From: Methanobacterium_C sp963845285
Lineage (GTDB): Archaea > Methanobacteriota > Methanobacteria > Methanobacteriales > Methanobacteriaceae
DNA length: 64,000 nucleotides
Reading direction: 5' to 3'
Assembly: GCA_963845285.1 (NCBI GenBank)
Contig: CAWJRO010000019.1
Coordinates: forward strand, 1-64,000
Shown in pieces: positions 28,740 to 37,520 of the stretch. The notes beneath the pieces are model-generated. The model searched no databases and had not been told where the DNA came from. It was given only the letters and a program-made list of their open reading frames with translations. Position numbers and translations under genes: made by a program. How positions within the stretch are numbered: position 1 is the first letter of the stretch; each line of letters opens with the position of its first letter.

Positions 28740-28847
28740 TTCTATCGGTAGGAAAGATTTAATTGACAGTAATGATTTTATCAGTAGGAAAGATTTAATT
28801 GACAGTAATGATTTTATCAGTAGGAAAGATTTAATTGACAGTAAAAA
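28740..28847. repeat. three tandem 36-bp units
   Basis: Units start at 28740, 28776 and 28812 and share TATCAGTAGGAAAGATTTAA. Shorter, more divergent copies flank them. A 76-codon frame runs through them, but it simply reflects the repeat length being a multiple of three and has no ribosome binding site. Occupies the 28561-28919 spacer. Confidence 0.85.
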
Positions 28848-28919
28848 TTCAATTGACAGTAAAGAATTTTAGATTAATAAATTAAAACAGTCTTAAAAAA
28901 ATACAGGAAAAGTGATTTC

Positions 28920-29621
28920 ATGTCATACCTTGTCTGTGAAGAATGCGGCAAATACTACGAACTCAACGAGGGAAAATCTTCCTTCAGCTTTACAAAATGT
29001 GAAGAATGCGGCGGTAGATTGAGATACGTTGAGTCTTTAGATCAAATTCCAACCATAAACTCTTTAAGTGAGAAACCTCCAGTATTAAGGCCTTCAAAAA
29101 AGAAGTGTCCTAAATGTGGAAGTGAAAATCCTACTGCTGCAGCTTTCTGTTTGGAGTGTGGAGAAAGATTGAACGTTGTAAATTCTGCTCCAACATTCTT
29201 AGATTATAAAAACTCTGAAAAAAAGGAGAATAAAGACAAAAAAGCATCCAAAGGTATAAGTTTAGTTGGTGTCTGTTTAGGATTTGGATTTTTAATCTTA
29301 TCACTCGTATTTGGAGTTTTAGCATTGTTTGGGACCAATATTCCACATAATCCTGCAGATATTTCTTATAATCTTTTAATGGGCTTTGCAGTGATTGCAC
29401 TGGCTGTAACAATAGTTTCAGGTTTTTTATCTGCTTATATAAGTGGAAGCATAGATTATAAGGATGGGATTCTAAATGGAGGTCTTGTAGGTGTTATCTT
29501 GGGTATTTTTATGGGCATTGTAAGTGGAATGCTTGCCTTTATAAGTGGAATCATAGTCTTTGGATTACTTGCAATGTTAGGTGGGCTTCTTGGAACATTC
29601 TTAAGGAAACATTCAGATTAA
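28920..29621 (+). CDS. zinc-ribbon membrane protein, paralog 1
   Basis: A 233-residue protein with two zinc ribbons: Cys6, Cys9, Cys27, Cys30, then Cys63, Cys66, Cys77, Cys80. About four hydrophobic helices rich in Gly and Ala follow from residue 110 (GGLVGVILGIFMGIVSGM), resembling DUF5518/TIGR04086-type membrane regions. Function unknown. A similar gene follows at 30001 with the same order of parts, so this is a local duplication. GTGAT precedes the ATG. Confidence 0.75.
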   Translation: MSYLVCEECGKYYELNEGKSSFSFTKCEECGGRLRYVESLDQIPTINSLSEKPPVLRPSKKKCPKCGSENPTAAAFCLECGERLNVVNSAPTFLDYKNSEKKENKDKKASKGISLVGVCLGFGFLILSLVFGVLALFGTNIPHNPADISYNLLMGFAVIALAVTIVSGFLSAYISGSIDYKDGILNGGLVGVILGIFMGIVSGMLAFISGIIVFGLLAMLGGLLGTFLRKHSD

Positions 29622-29710
29622 ATATGCTCTTAGTGAGATATTTGGATTAGATATGTTCTTAGTAGGATATTTGGATTAAATACGCGCCTAAGGAGACATT
29701 TGGATTAAGC
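29609..29710. repeat. 29-bp tandem repeat starting across a stop codon
   Basis: Units start at 29609, 29638, 29667 and 29696 (the last partial) and share ATTTGGATTA. The first contains the stop of the zinc-ribbon gene, so the 3' end of the gene was copied downstream three times and has since diverged. The rest of the spacer to 30000 is AT-rich. Confidence 0.85.
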
Positions 29711-30000
29711 AATATCCAAATAACCACTTTTTTTAGATTCAATTTTTATGGGCTAAATCGTCTTATTAAGACTTTTTAATTCTAAGACTTCTAATTTTAA
29801 TAAAAATTTTAATTATAAATTGATATAAAGTATTTAAAAGAAGTTTTATCTTTAATGGGTTTTTATTAAACTTGTGACAACGTTAACTAGGCATATTTTT
29901 AGTTCAGTTATCTATCTCTTTTTTTATAAATAAATTTTTTGTTTTTAACGTAATGACAAATAATAAAACATGCTTTAAATGATATAAAAATAGTGATTTT

Positions 30001-30714
30001 ATGCCTTATCTGATCTGTGAAAGTTGCGGTGGATACTACGAATTGATGGAAGATGAATCTCCAGAAGACTTTGATAACTGCCAGTGCGGTGGAAATTTAA
30101 GACTTGTAGACTTTATCAATGAAACTGAAGACAAAATTGAAGACACTGAACAGCACCTTATGTGCCCTCACTGTGGAAACAAAGAATATCAAGGTATTTT
30201 TTGTTCTAAATGTGGTGGAAAGTTAATTACTTTAAAAAACGATGCTCCCAATTTTGAACATACTGAAGAGGTTAAAAAACTTTCAGAAAATGCTAAAAAT
30301 TTTACTGAAATTGATATTGATTTTCCAGGAGAACCAATTGGATTATTTGAAAGGGTAAAGTTGATTGCTATTGTTGGTGGAGTCGGCTTTTTCATAGTAA
30401 CTGCTCTAATTTTTATGGCAATATTCTTGGCGTTATATCATTCTAACTCCTCTTTCGGATTTTTAGTTTATATAGTGACATTTTCCATTTTAGTGACCAT
30501 TTCCGGAGTTATAACCACTTATATCAGTAAAAGTAATGATTACTTTGATGGAACTGTAAATGGTTTAACAGTTGGGGTCATTGTTGGAAGTATAATAGGA
30601 ATTCTAACCCTCAGTGTTCTGTATCTGCTGGTCAGTACATTTTTATATGGAATTTTTGGAGCCCTCGGTGGAATGGCTTACATATGGATTAAAAACAGTT
30701 CTAAACAAGGATGA
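30001..30714 (+). CDS. zinc-ribbon membrane protein, paralog 2
   Basis: A 237-residue paralog of the gene at 28920. The N-terminus begins PYLICESCGGYYEL, then CQCGGNL. A second ribbon (CPHCG ... CSKCGG) lies near 57-75. Four helices follow from about 120, and the second half again has the NGLTVGVIVGSIIGI glycine-rich pattern. Function unknown. GTGAT lies before the ATG, as in its paralog. Confidence 0.75.
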   Translation: MPYLICESCGGYYELMEDESPEDFDNCQCGGNLRLVDFINETEDKIEDTEQHLMCPHCGNKEYQGIFCSKCGGKLITLKNDAPNFEHTEEVKKLSENAKNFTEIDIDFPGEPIGLFERVKLIAIVGGVGFFIVTALIFMAIFLALYHSNSSFGFLVYIVTFSILVTISGVITTYISKSNDYFDGTVNGLTVGVIVGSIIGILTLSVLYLLVSTFLYGIFGALGGMAYIWIKNSSKQG

Positions 30715-30900
30715 GAATATGATATGGCTAATTGATTTGTTATTCGTTTGTTAATCAAGTAATTTAAATATAAAAATTTATTTTACTTTTTTAGAAAGGA
30801 TTTTACAGTTAAGATTTTTCCATGATCGACATCAATTATTTTTGAGGTTTTATCTATGAGTTACTGGTCTTCTTCACTTAAATGTTTAATATTTTAAATT

Positions 30901-31077
30901 TCATATTTTGATTTTGTATATTTTCAGCCCGTATAACACTGCAATTGCTGAATGATCCGCAGAAGGCTCAATAAAATCAATAATCACCCAAGGAGTTATC
31001 AAAGTAGGGTGCTGGAATAATAGAATATTTCCTTGAAAGCAATAACTGAACTGAAAAAGAGCGAAATATTCCTGCAT
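30901..31077 (-). CDS. possible 58-residue small protein or gene remnant
   Basis: An open frame on the minus strand beginning MQEYFALFQFSYCFQGNILL, with mixed composition (Trp, Cys, His, Pro) that is not obviously low-complexity translated AT sequence. It has no convincing ribosome binding site and no family I recognise. It could be a real small gene, the decayed end of a larger one, or chance. It lies in the otherwise gene-free 30715-31436 stretch. Confidence 0.25.
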   Translation of the reverse strand: MQEYFALFQFSYCFQGNILLFQHPTLITPWVIIDFIEPSADHSAIAVLYGLKIYKIKI

Positions 31078-31253
31078 TCTCTTTTTTCAATATTGTTTTT
31101 AGTAATTGAACAGAAAAGAGTGACTTATTCTAAATTTAGCTTCCAAAATTAGTAAAAATTTAAGTTTATTCAATGTTAACTAACCCAATTAATTTTTGAA
31201 TTGTTTGTTAAAACAGTTTTTTGTTATTTAAAGAGGTTGTCTTGTTATTTAAA

Positions 31254-31359
31254 GAGGATGTCTCATGATTACTTTTGACATATGTAATTTTGCTTATTTT
31301 TGAATTTAAAGCTTTATTTGTCCTTATTTTTTTGCAAATTCTGAACTATGAGACATCTC
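31254..31359 (-). mobile_element. MITE copy F (decayed)
   Basis: Family core and GTCTCATGATT / TATGAGACA ends are present. The left end is preceded by a partial second copy of itself (TTATTTAAAGAGG repeated 23 bp apart). No perfect target duplication. It lies downstream of the two tRNA genes. Confidence 0.75.
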
Positions 31360-31432
31360 TTAGATTCTTCAAAATGAGTAACAGAATGTATAAAATATAA
31401 TTTAAATTAAAATTTCGTAATTACAATAAAAT

Positions 31433-31584
<152 letters not shown>

Positions 31585-31616
31585 ATAAAAGGGTCTATCT
31601 TGGTTATAGTTTTATT

Positions 31617-31628
31617 CATATATAACCT
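31617..31628 (-). promoter_or_regulatory. TATA box for the tRNA pair
   Basis: GGTTATATATGA on the minus strand lies 33-44 bases before tRNA-Val, a normal archaeal promoter distance with a leader of about 10 bases. Confidence 0.5.
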
Positions 31629-31939
31629 TTTCCACTACTTTGTTAGAAATACCTATAAAATCATCTTATTCTTCTTAATATTTATGAAAAAAACACAATT
31701 ATGTGATAAGACCCTTCATATTCTTAAGTTTTAAAAAAATACTACTTTATCCTATTGTTTCCGTGTTCTAAGCATCAAATTATAGAATAAATTCATAAAT
31801 TAGTATTTAATGATCTGTTAATTACTTCTTATTAAAAGGTTTTAGGTAGTACTAATTTCTGAAAATTTTATATGTTTATTTTTACAAAGTAATGAACATT
31901 GTAAATCACTATTATTAATTAAACTTAGGAGGGGTTGTA

Positions 31940-32401
31940 ATGGATATTGAAGATCCTATTAAAACAACAGTTGAAGAAATTCGAAAAGTCTTGAATATTG
32001 AGAATGTGATAGGGGAAGTAATAGAAACTGATGATAAAGTGCTTATACCTGTAACTAAGATGGGAATGGGATTTGGAGCTGGAAGTGGTGAAGGTAAACC
32101 TCCTCAAGGTAAAGATGGTGGAAGTGCTGCTGCTGCAGCTGGAGCTGCTGGAATAGAACCCATCGCTATGGTGGTTATATTTAAAGGTGTTGAAGGCTTA
32201 GAAGGAGTTAAAGTATTGTCTTTAAGATCACCAGACCCAATTGCAAGAGTTGTAGGTGAAGTAGGCACTGCAGCTGTGGAAATCATGAGTCAGGGTGCTA
32301 AAATGATGAAAGAAAAACATGGAGAAAGGAAACATAAAGGCCATATGAACTGGGAATCTGAAAAATCTAAAGAACCAGAAGCTGAAGAAAAAAAAGTTTA
32401 A
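31940..32401 (+). CDS. GerW (YtfJ) family protein
   Basis: A 153-residue protein of the GerW/YtfJ family. It has the typical VIGEVIETDDKVLIPVTKMG core, a glycine/alanine-rich middle and the GIEPIAMVVIF strand. In Bacillus the homologue is a spore protein; the archaeal role is unknown. AGGAGGGG precedes the ATG. It heads a three-gene run with a DUF2953 protein and a short GerW-like protein. YtfJ and the DUF2953 protein YtfI are also adjacent in Bacillus, so a conserved pairing is seen here outside spore formers. Confidence 0.88.
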   Translation: MDIEDPIKTTVEEIRKVLNIENVIGEVIETDDKVLIPVTKMGMGFGAGSGEGKPPQGKDGGSAAAAAGAAGIEPIAMVVIFKGVEGLEGVKVLSLRSPDPIARVVGEVGTAAVEIMSQGAKMMKEKHGERKHKGHMNWESEKSKEPEAEEKKV

Positions 32402-32430
32402 GCTGAAATCAAAAAGAGAGCCGATCGTAA

Positions 32431-33039
32431 TTGTTCTACACAATACTAGCTGCCATAATAATTGTTATAATTTTGATTTTAACAGTTATTCTGGTGGTTC
32501 CATTTCATATTTCCATTTACTTCCAAAAAAAGGCTTTGAAAATACAGGGACATGTTAATGTAACATGGATGAAATTAAGGATTTTTAAAAAAGAATGGCC
32601 TGAAAAAGAAACTGAAGACAAAAAATTAGCTGAACCTGAAAAAGAAACTGAAAAGGAAAAAACTAAATTTAGTGTGGAAAGAATTTTAAAAGTATTAAAT
32701 CTATTTTTACAAGCTTTACCCTACCTTGAGAACGTGATCTATGCATTTTTTAGATCCACCTACTTTGAAAAGTTCACATTTGATCTTAAATTCGGGTTTT
32801 ACAGTCCCACGGACACAGCAAAAATAGCGGGTTATTTCTGGAGTATTGGATCCATTGTGAATATAATTCCAAATGTTTATCTAAAGGTTGTTCCAGATTT
32901 TCAAGAAGAAATATTTGATGGAAATGGTGAATTTGAATTCAAATTAAGACTGTTTTATATCGTAGTGGAATCCATAAAAGCATTTACCAAAAAACCTGTA
33001 AGGGCACTTATCAGTGAACTCAGAGCTTTAAATAAATAG
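32431..33039 (+). CDS. DUF2953 membrane-anchored protein
   Basis: A 202-residue protein with one N-terminal transmembrane helix (about residues 3-25), a lysine/glutamate-rich segment (60-80) and a DUF2953-type C-terminal region. Function unknown. The start is TTG 32431, 29 bases after the GerW gene. Its position between two GerW-type genes suggests the three proteins act together at the membrane. Confidence 0.78.
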   Translation: MFYTILAAIIIVIILILTVILVVPFHISIYFQKKALKIQGHVNVTWMKLRIFKKEWPEKETEDKKLAEPEKETEKEKTKFSVERILKVLNLFLQALPYLENVIYAFFRSTYFEKFTFDLKFGFYSPTDTAKIAGYFWSIGSIVNIIPNVYLKVVPDFQEEIFDGNGEFEFKLRLFYIVVESIKAFTKKPVRALISELRALNK

Positions 33040-33050
33040 GAGGTCCTATT

Positions 33051-33341
33051 TTGGCGGACAACTCAGAGGATTCAAAGGGAAATTCAAAAATTGGAGAATT
33101 GACAAAAAAAGAAATATTTATTGGAAACGCTTTGGAAGTAGGTGACAAGGTTATAACTCCCATAGTCCAGGTTTTCACATTTGAAAGGGGAAAAGTATGG
33201 TCTGAGTGGATGGAACCTGTTGCAATGGCTGTAATTGAGAGAAATGAAAAATATATTGTCATGCTCACGGATCCTGAAAATTATGTGGATAATTTTTCAG
33301 ATTTAAAGCTTGAATTAGATTCAATTTTAAATTCCATGTGA
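33051..33341 (+). CDS. short GerW-like protein
   Basis: A 96-residue protein containing GDKVITPIVQVFTF and EPVAMAVIERNEK. These correspond to the DDKVLIPV and EPIAMVVIF strands of the GerW protein two genes upstream, but it lacks the glycine-rich middle. The start is TTG 33051 with a strong GGAGGT. Third gene of the operon, 11 bases after DUF2953. Confidence 0.7.
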   Translation: MADNSEDSKGNSKIGELTKKEIFIGNALEVGDKVITPIVQVFTFERGKVWSEWMEPVAMAVIERNEKYIVMLTDPENYVDNFSDLKLELDSILNSM

Positions 33342-33444
33342 TTAAAAGAAATTTTCTAAAAAGAATAAATTTAAAAATAAAATTTGAAGTTTTTAAACCA
33401 TTTTTTAAGATTTTTTAACTAAAGATGATTTATTTATCTTAAAA

Positions 33445-33936
33445 TTAGTCTACCTTGAAAAAATGTTCTTTAGTAGCTCCACAGACAGCACATTTATCCG
33501 GTGCTCCAGCTTCAACTGTGTTACCACAGAATTCACAGACGTAATAGTCAACTTTTTTGTTTTCACCAATATTTTCAAGAGCGTTCTGATATAAACCTGC
33601 ATGAATTTCTTCAACCTGGTTTGCAACGTCAAAGGTCCAAACAGCTTTTTGGTTGCCATCAGCTTTTGCTTCTTTTATGAAAGCAGGGTACATGCTCTCA
33701 AATTCTTCTTTTTCACCAGTTATTGCTTCTTCAAGATTTTCTTGGGTGCTGTTTATTCCACCCATTACTTCGAGGTGGTTGTGGGCATGAACAGTTTCAG
33801 CTGCAGCTGCAGCTCTGAAAAGTTTTGCAATTTGTTTAAATCCATCTTCATCAGCTTTTTTAGCAAAAGCCAAATATTTCCTGTTTGCCTGTGATTCACC
33901 TGCAAATGCTTCTTTTAAATTATCCATACTACTCAT
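33445..33936 (-). CDS. rubrerythrin
   Basis: Peroxide-reducing non-haem iron protein of 163 residues. The ferritin-like four-helix domain carries the di-iron ligands (EAFAGESQANRKY, ETVHAHNHL, EEIHAG). The C-terminal rubredoxin domain has CEFCG and CAVCG. It protects anaerobes from hydrogen peroxide. A GGAGG site precedes the ATG, and a TATATATAG-type box lies about 30 bases further upstream. Confidence 0.95.
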   Translation of the reverse strand: MSSMDNLKEAFAGESQANRKYLAFAKKADEDGFKQIAKLFRAAAAAETVHAHNHLEVMGGINSTQENLEEAITGEKEEFESMYPAFIKEAKADGNQKAVWTFDVANQVEEIHAGLYQNALENIGENKKVDYYVCEFCGNTVEAGAPDKCAVCGATKEHFFKVD

Positions 33937-34301
33937 ATAGTTCCTCCGTTAATAATTTAGTTCTATATATAATTTTATTTACAACCTTCTTATTAATTTT
34001 TACCATATTTATGTCGTATCTTAGTCTATTTTTGTCATATTTTATTTATGCATAATTTTGTTACAGAGTAAACAAAATTCTGTTAATAGGGCAAACAAGA
34101 ATAAAATGGGTATGATATCATAAAAAACATGAAATTACTTGGTTAAATTAGTAAAATAGTCAAAGTCTCAGTAATAAATTTTAATATACAACCATTAAAA
34201 TATTGTTACTTGGAAATTTAAATCGTAATTGAAAAATAGTTTAAGAGTATTTTAATCTCATTTAAATAACTAAAAATAATGTAAATAAAAAAGAAGAAAA
34301 A
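33937..34301. other. gene-free spacer
   Basis: AT-rich stretch carrying the rubrerythrin promoter and, at its right end, T runs on the minus strand after the histone gene (34287-34299) that look like a terminator. No gene or RNA signal seen. Confidence 0.4.
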
Positions 34302-34508
34302 TTAGGCTGTTTTAACAGCCATTTCTATGTCATCAGCTTTGACAGTTTTCCTTCCAGCGTGTTTTGCAAGTTCAACAGCTTTCTTAGCTATTTCTTCACC
34401 CTGTTCTTCAAGGGATTTAGCTAAAGCCTCTTTTGCATCATCACTTATTCTTTGAGCACCAGCGTTTTTAATGATCCGTCCTACTGGAGCAATTGGTAAT
34501 TCAGCCAT
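34302..34508 (-). CDS. archaeal histone (HMf type)
   Basis: A 68-residue single histone fold (ELPIAPVGRIIKNAGAQRIS ... GRKTVKADDIEMAVK) without tails, as in HMfA/HMfB. It wraps DNA as dimers stacking into hypernucleosomes. GGAGGTGA precedes the ATG, with a TTTAAATA promoter element upstream. Single gene. Confidence 0.97.
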   Translation of the reverse strand: MAELPIAPVGRIIKNAGAQRISDDAKEALAKSLEEQGEEIAKKAVELAKHAGRKTVKADDIEMAVKTA

Positions 34509-34661
34509 AATTTCACCTCCTATTTTACGTAGGGATAATTAATATTTAAATTTATCGGTTTTTATAGGATTTTTAGCCATGTCATATGGCATACTGTTCC
34601 ATCTATTGAGATAGTTGTCTAACCGAAACTTTTAATCTTAGAAACTGGAATATAAAATTTT

Positions 34662-35777
34662 ATGTTTGAGCAGTTTAAAATTGACCCACAGATAGAAGAG
34701 ATACTGAATAAGGCCATGAAAACTAAAATATCACAAGATGAAGCATTGAAACTTATGGAAACAACAGGAAGAGAACTCCAAGCACTTTTAATGACTGCAG
34801 ATGCTAGGCGTGAGGAGCTTGTGGGAGATGCAGTTACTTACATTCGCAATTGGAACATAAACTTTACCAATATCTGCACAGGAACATGTGGATTCTGTGC
34901 ATTCAAGAAAAATTCAGGAGAGGAAGGTGCATATTTTTTAAGCATTGAAGAAGTGGTTAGACGGGCTAAAAAAGCATGGGATGAGGGAGCCACTGAAGTA
35001 TGTATACAGGGGGGCCTTCACCTTGATGTTGATGCATATTTTTACGAAGAATTGCTTTTAAAAATTAGAGAAGAACTTCCAGACATTTACATACATGCAT
35101 TTTCTCCTATGGAAATATACTGTGGGGCAAAAAAGGCGGGAATGTCTTTTAAAGAAGAACTTAAAATGCTCAAAGATGCAGGACTCAATTCCATTCCAGG
35201 AAATGCTGCGGAGATATTAAACGATGATGTGAGAAAAGTTTTATGCCCCTCAAAACTGAAAACAGCAGAATGGATTGAAGTTGTGGAAACAGCTCACAAA
35301 ACAGGATTACCAACAACATGTACAATGATGTATGGTCATATTGAGCAGTTAAAGCATAGGGTAGAACATTTGGATATTTTAAGGAGTATTCAGGAGAGAA
35401 CTGGAGGATTCACAGAGTTCGTACCCCTTACATTTATGCACACACTGACTCCAATTTACAGAACTGGGATTTCAAGTCCGGGATCAACAGGTATAGAAGA
35501 TCTTAAAGTCTATGCAGTTTCAAGGCTCATGTTCGGAGACCTTTTAAAGAATATCCAGGTTTCATGGGTTAAACTTGGATTTAAATTCGCACAGTACTGT
35601 CTGATAGCCGGTGCAAATGATATGGGCGGAACACTTGGAGAAGAGAACATATCAAAATCAGCGGGGGCAAAATATGGAGTTTACACATCTCCAGAAGATT
35701 TTAAAAGAATAATAAGAAACCTTGGAAGAACTCCTGCCGAGAGGAACACTCTGTACACTGAAATAAAACAGGTATGA
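34662..35777 (+). CDS. cofH: FO synthase subunit 2 (F420 biosynthesis)
   Basis: Radical SAM enzyme that transfers the hydroxybenzyl part of tyrosine to 5-amino-6-ribitylaminouracil in synthesis of the deazaflavin FO. The SAM cluster is Cys72-x3-Cys76-x2-Cys79 (CTGTCGFCAF). The motif HAFSPMEI is characteristic of CofH rather than CofG. Length of 371 residues fits. CofG is not in the window. No clear ribosome binding site precedes the ATG. Confidence 0.95.
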   Translation: MFEQFKIDPQIEEILNKAMKTKISQDEALKLMETTGRELQALLMTADARREELVGDAVTYIRNWNINFTNICTGTCGFCAFKKNSGEEGAYFLSIEEVVRRAKKAWDEGATEVCIQGGLHLDVDAYFYEELLLKIREELPDIYIHAFSPMEIYCGAKKAGMSFKEELKMLKDAGLNSIPGNAAEILNDDVRKVLCPSKLKTAEWIEVVETAHKTGLPTTCTMMYGHIEQLKHRVEHLDILRSIQERTGGFTEFVPLTFMHTLTPIYRTGISSPGSTGIEDLKVYAVSRLMFGDLLKNIQVSWVKLGFKFAQYCLIAGANDMGGTLGEENISKSAGAKYGVYTSPEDFKRIIRNLGRTPAERNTLYTEIKQV

Positions 35778-35928
35778 ATTTGTTTCGGTTTTCAATATTT
35801 TTGGTCCAGCATTTTTGATCACCTGAATTTAAGATATCCTGATTTAATATTTTGATTTGAGATATTTTGATTTTTAACTTAAGAAAAATTTAAAATTAAA
35901 TTTTTATAATGAAATTTTAATTCAAAAA

Positions 35929-36029
35929 GACTGTTTCATAATTCAAAATTGCAAAAAATAAGAGTAAATAGAACTTTAAATTCAAAAATAATGAAAATTA
36001 TATAATTAACAAATAATCATGAGAGTTTC
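35929..36029 (+). mobile_element. MITE copy G (decayed)
   Basis: Family core AACTTTAAATTCAAAAATAATGA with degenerate ends, lying between convergent cofH and the cyclophilin-like gene. Just before it (35805-35875) are loose repeats of GATATTTTGATT. Confidence 0.7.
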
Positions 36030-36078
36030 TTAAACAAAAAAAAGATTCGAAAAATTAAAGGATTTAAGATTTAAAAAT

Positions 36079-36429
36079 CTATAATTTTTTTATAACTATT
36101 TTATCCCCATCTTCAACCTTACTGAAGAGTTCCAGATTCTCTGTTACTTTGCCAAAGTTGTTAACATCCGATACTGGCTGAGATTTTCCATAAAATACGC
36201 AGAAAGCTGGGCCTGGCGGCCAGTAAGATAAATCACCCTTTTGAGTTTTGGGGGATGGATTTTCATACTCCAACTGAAGCGGCATGTTGAAATAAACTTC
36301 TTCAAGCCAGCTGATTGCATCAGCACTGACTGGTAAACTTTCATAGATCCTTTTTGCAGTTTCAGGGTTTCTTTCATCCAGAACTGCCACTGCTTTTCCT
36401 TTTCCAACTATCTCTATTTCAATATCCAT
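36079..36429 (-). CDS. cyclophilin-like fold protein (TM1367 family)
   Basis: A 116-residue protein of the cyclophilin-like PF04126 family, with the characteristic GDLSYWPPGPAFCVFYG segment and a C-terminal GDKIVIKKL. Homologues have a cyclophilin barrel but are not shown to be prolyl isomerases. Function unknown. Single gene. Confidence 0.8.
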   Translation of the reverse strand: MDIEIEIVGKGKAVAVLDERNPETAKRIYESLPVSADAISWLEEVYFNMPLQLEYENPSPKTQKGDLSYWPPGPAFCVFYGKSQPVSDVNNFGKVTENLELFSKVEDGDKIVIKKL

Positions 36430-36645
36430 TTTATGATCCTTCTAATAAATTAATGCGTGATTTATTGATTTAAGGTATTTATTTTCTTTAAATCCAATTT
36501 TATATTTATTTAGGTACATGCAATTTGTCTAGGTACATTCACAATATAATTTACAATTCATTTATCCAATTCATTCATTTTATGAATTATTAGACCAATC
36601 CATATAGTTTTATTCGTTAATTTATGATCATTTAATTTAATTCCT

Positions 36646-37323
36646 TTAACGTTGCATTTTTAGAAGTTCCTCCATTATCTGGGGGCCGGTTGAGGTGCCT
36701 ATTTTAGATGCTCCTGCTTCTATCATTGCAAGGGCTGTTTTAAGGTCCCTAATCCCTCCTGATGCTTTAATGTCCATTTCAGTGCCTACGGTATTTTTTA
36801 TCAGTTTCACGTCTTCAACATTTGCACCGGGGTATCCCACACCTGTGGATGTTTTAATAAAATCTGCCCCTGCTTTGTTTGCTAGAATACAGGCTCTGAT
36901 CTTTTCCTCGTTGTTTAAAAGCGCAGTTTCAATTATCACCTTAACAATACTTTCTTCTGAAAATTCCACAACTCCTCCAATGTCCCTTATTACAAAGCCG
37001 TTTTTTCCAGATTTAAGTGCTCCAATATTCAAAACCATATCTATTTCAGATGCTCCATCTTCAACAGCTTGCTGTGCTTCAAATGCCTTTGTTTCAGGTT
37101 TGTTTGTACCAAATGGGAATCCAACCACGGCACAGATATCAACTTCAGAGCCAGTTAAAAATTCCAGTGCAGGAGACACATTTGTTGGGGTTACACAGGC
37201 ACATGAAAAATTGTACTTCGCAGCCTCATCACAAAGCTTTTTTATGTCATCTTTACTGGCATCTGGTTTCACATTAGTATGGTCTATCATTTTTGCAAGT
37301 TTTTCAGGGGATATCACATACAT
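36646..37323 (-). CDS. deoC: deoxyribose-phosphate aldolase
   Basis: Cleaves 2-deoxyribose 5-phosphate to glyceraldehyde 3-phosphate and acetaldehyde. The class I aldolase barrel has the Schiff-base lysine in FIKTSTGVGYPGA, with DMVLNIGALKSG upstream and GIRDLKTALAMIEAGA later. I set the start at ATG 37323 because AAGGAG lies five bases upstream. The frame is open to 37428 but that extension is low-complexity. Length of 225 residues matches the family. Confidence 0.93.
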   Translation of the reverse strand: MYVISPEKLAKMIDHTNVKPDASKDDIKKLCDEAAKYNFSCACVTPTNVSPALEFLTGSEVDICAVVGFPFGTNKPETKAFEAQQAVEDGASEIDMVLNIGALKSGKNGFVIRDIGGVVEFSEESIVKVIIETALLNNEEKIRACILANKAGADFIKTSTGVGYPGANVEDVKLIKNTVGTEMDIKASGGIRDLKTALAMIEAGASKIGTSTGPQIMEELLKMQR

Positions 37324-37520
37324 CAACTCCTTTTTTTTGGATTTAATTGGATTTAATGTATTAAAACTATTTAATTTAATATTAAGGGTTAATATATTAA
37401 ATACTTTCCAATTAATTTTTGGATCCAATCGAATTTCAAATTTAACTGAATTTCAGCAATTTTAAGTTCATTCAAATGATTCAAATGAAATTGAGTTCTA
37501 ATTAAAGAATCAAATCTTAA

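Noticed and set aside
28642..28872. 76-codon frame through the 36-bp repeats
   Set aside because: The frame stays open because the repeat unit is a multiple of three. No start signal and low complexity.
37324..37428. N-terminal extension of deoC
   Set aside because: Asn/Ile/Lys-rich low-complexity sequence upstream of a strong AAGGAG; the family starts near ATG 37323.
36695..37465. Long 256-codon frame antisense to deoC
   Set aside because: It lies opposite a clear deoC gene, has Ser/Pro-rich shadow composition and no ribosome binding site.
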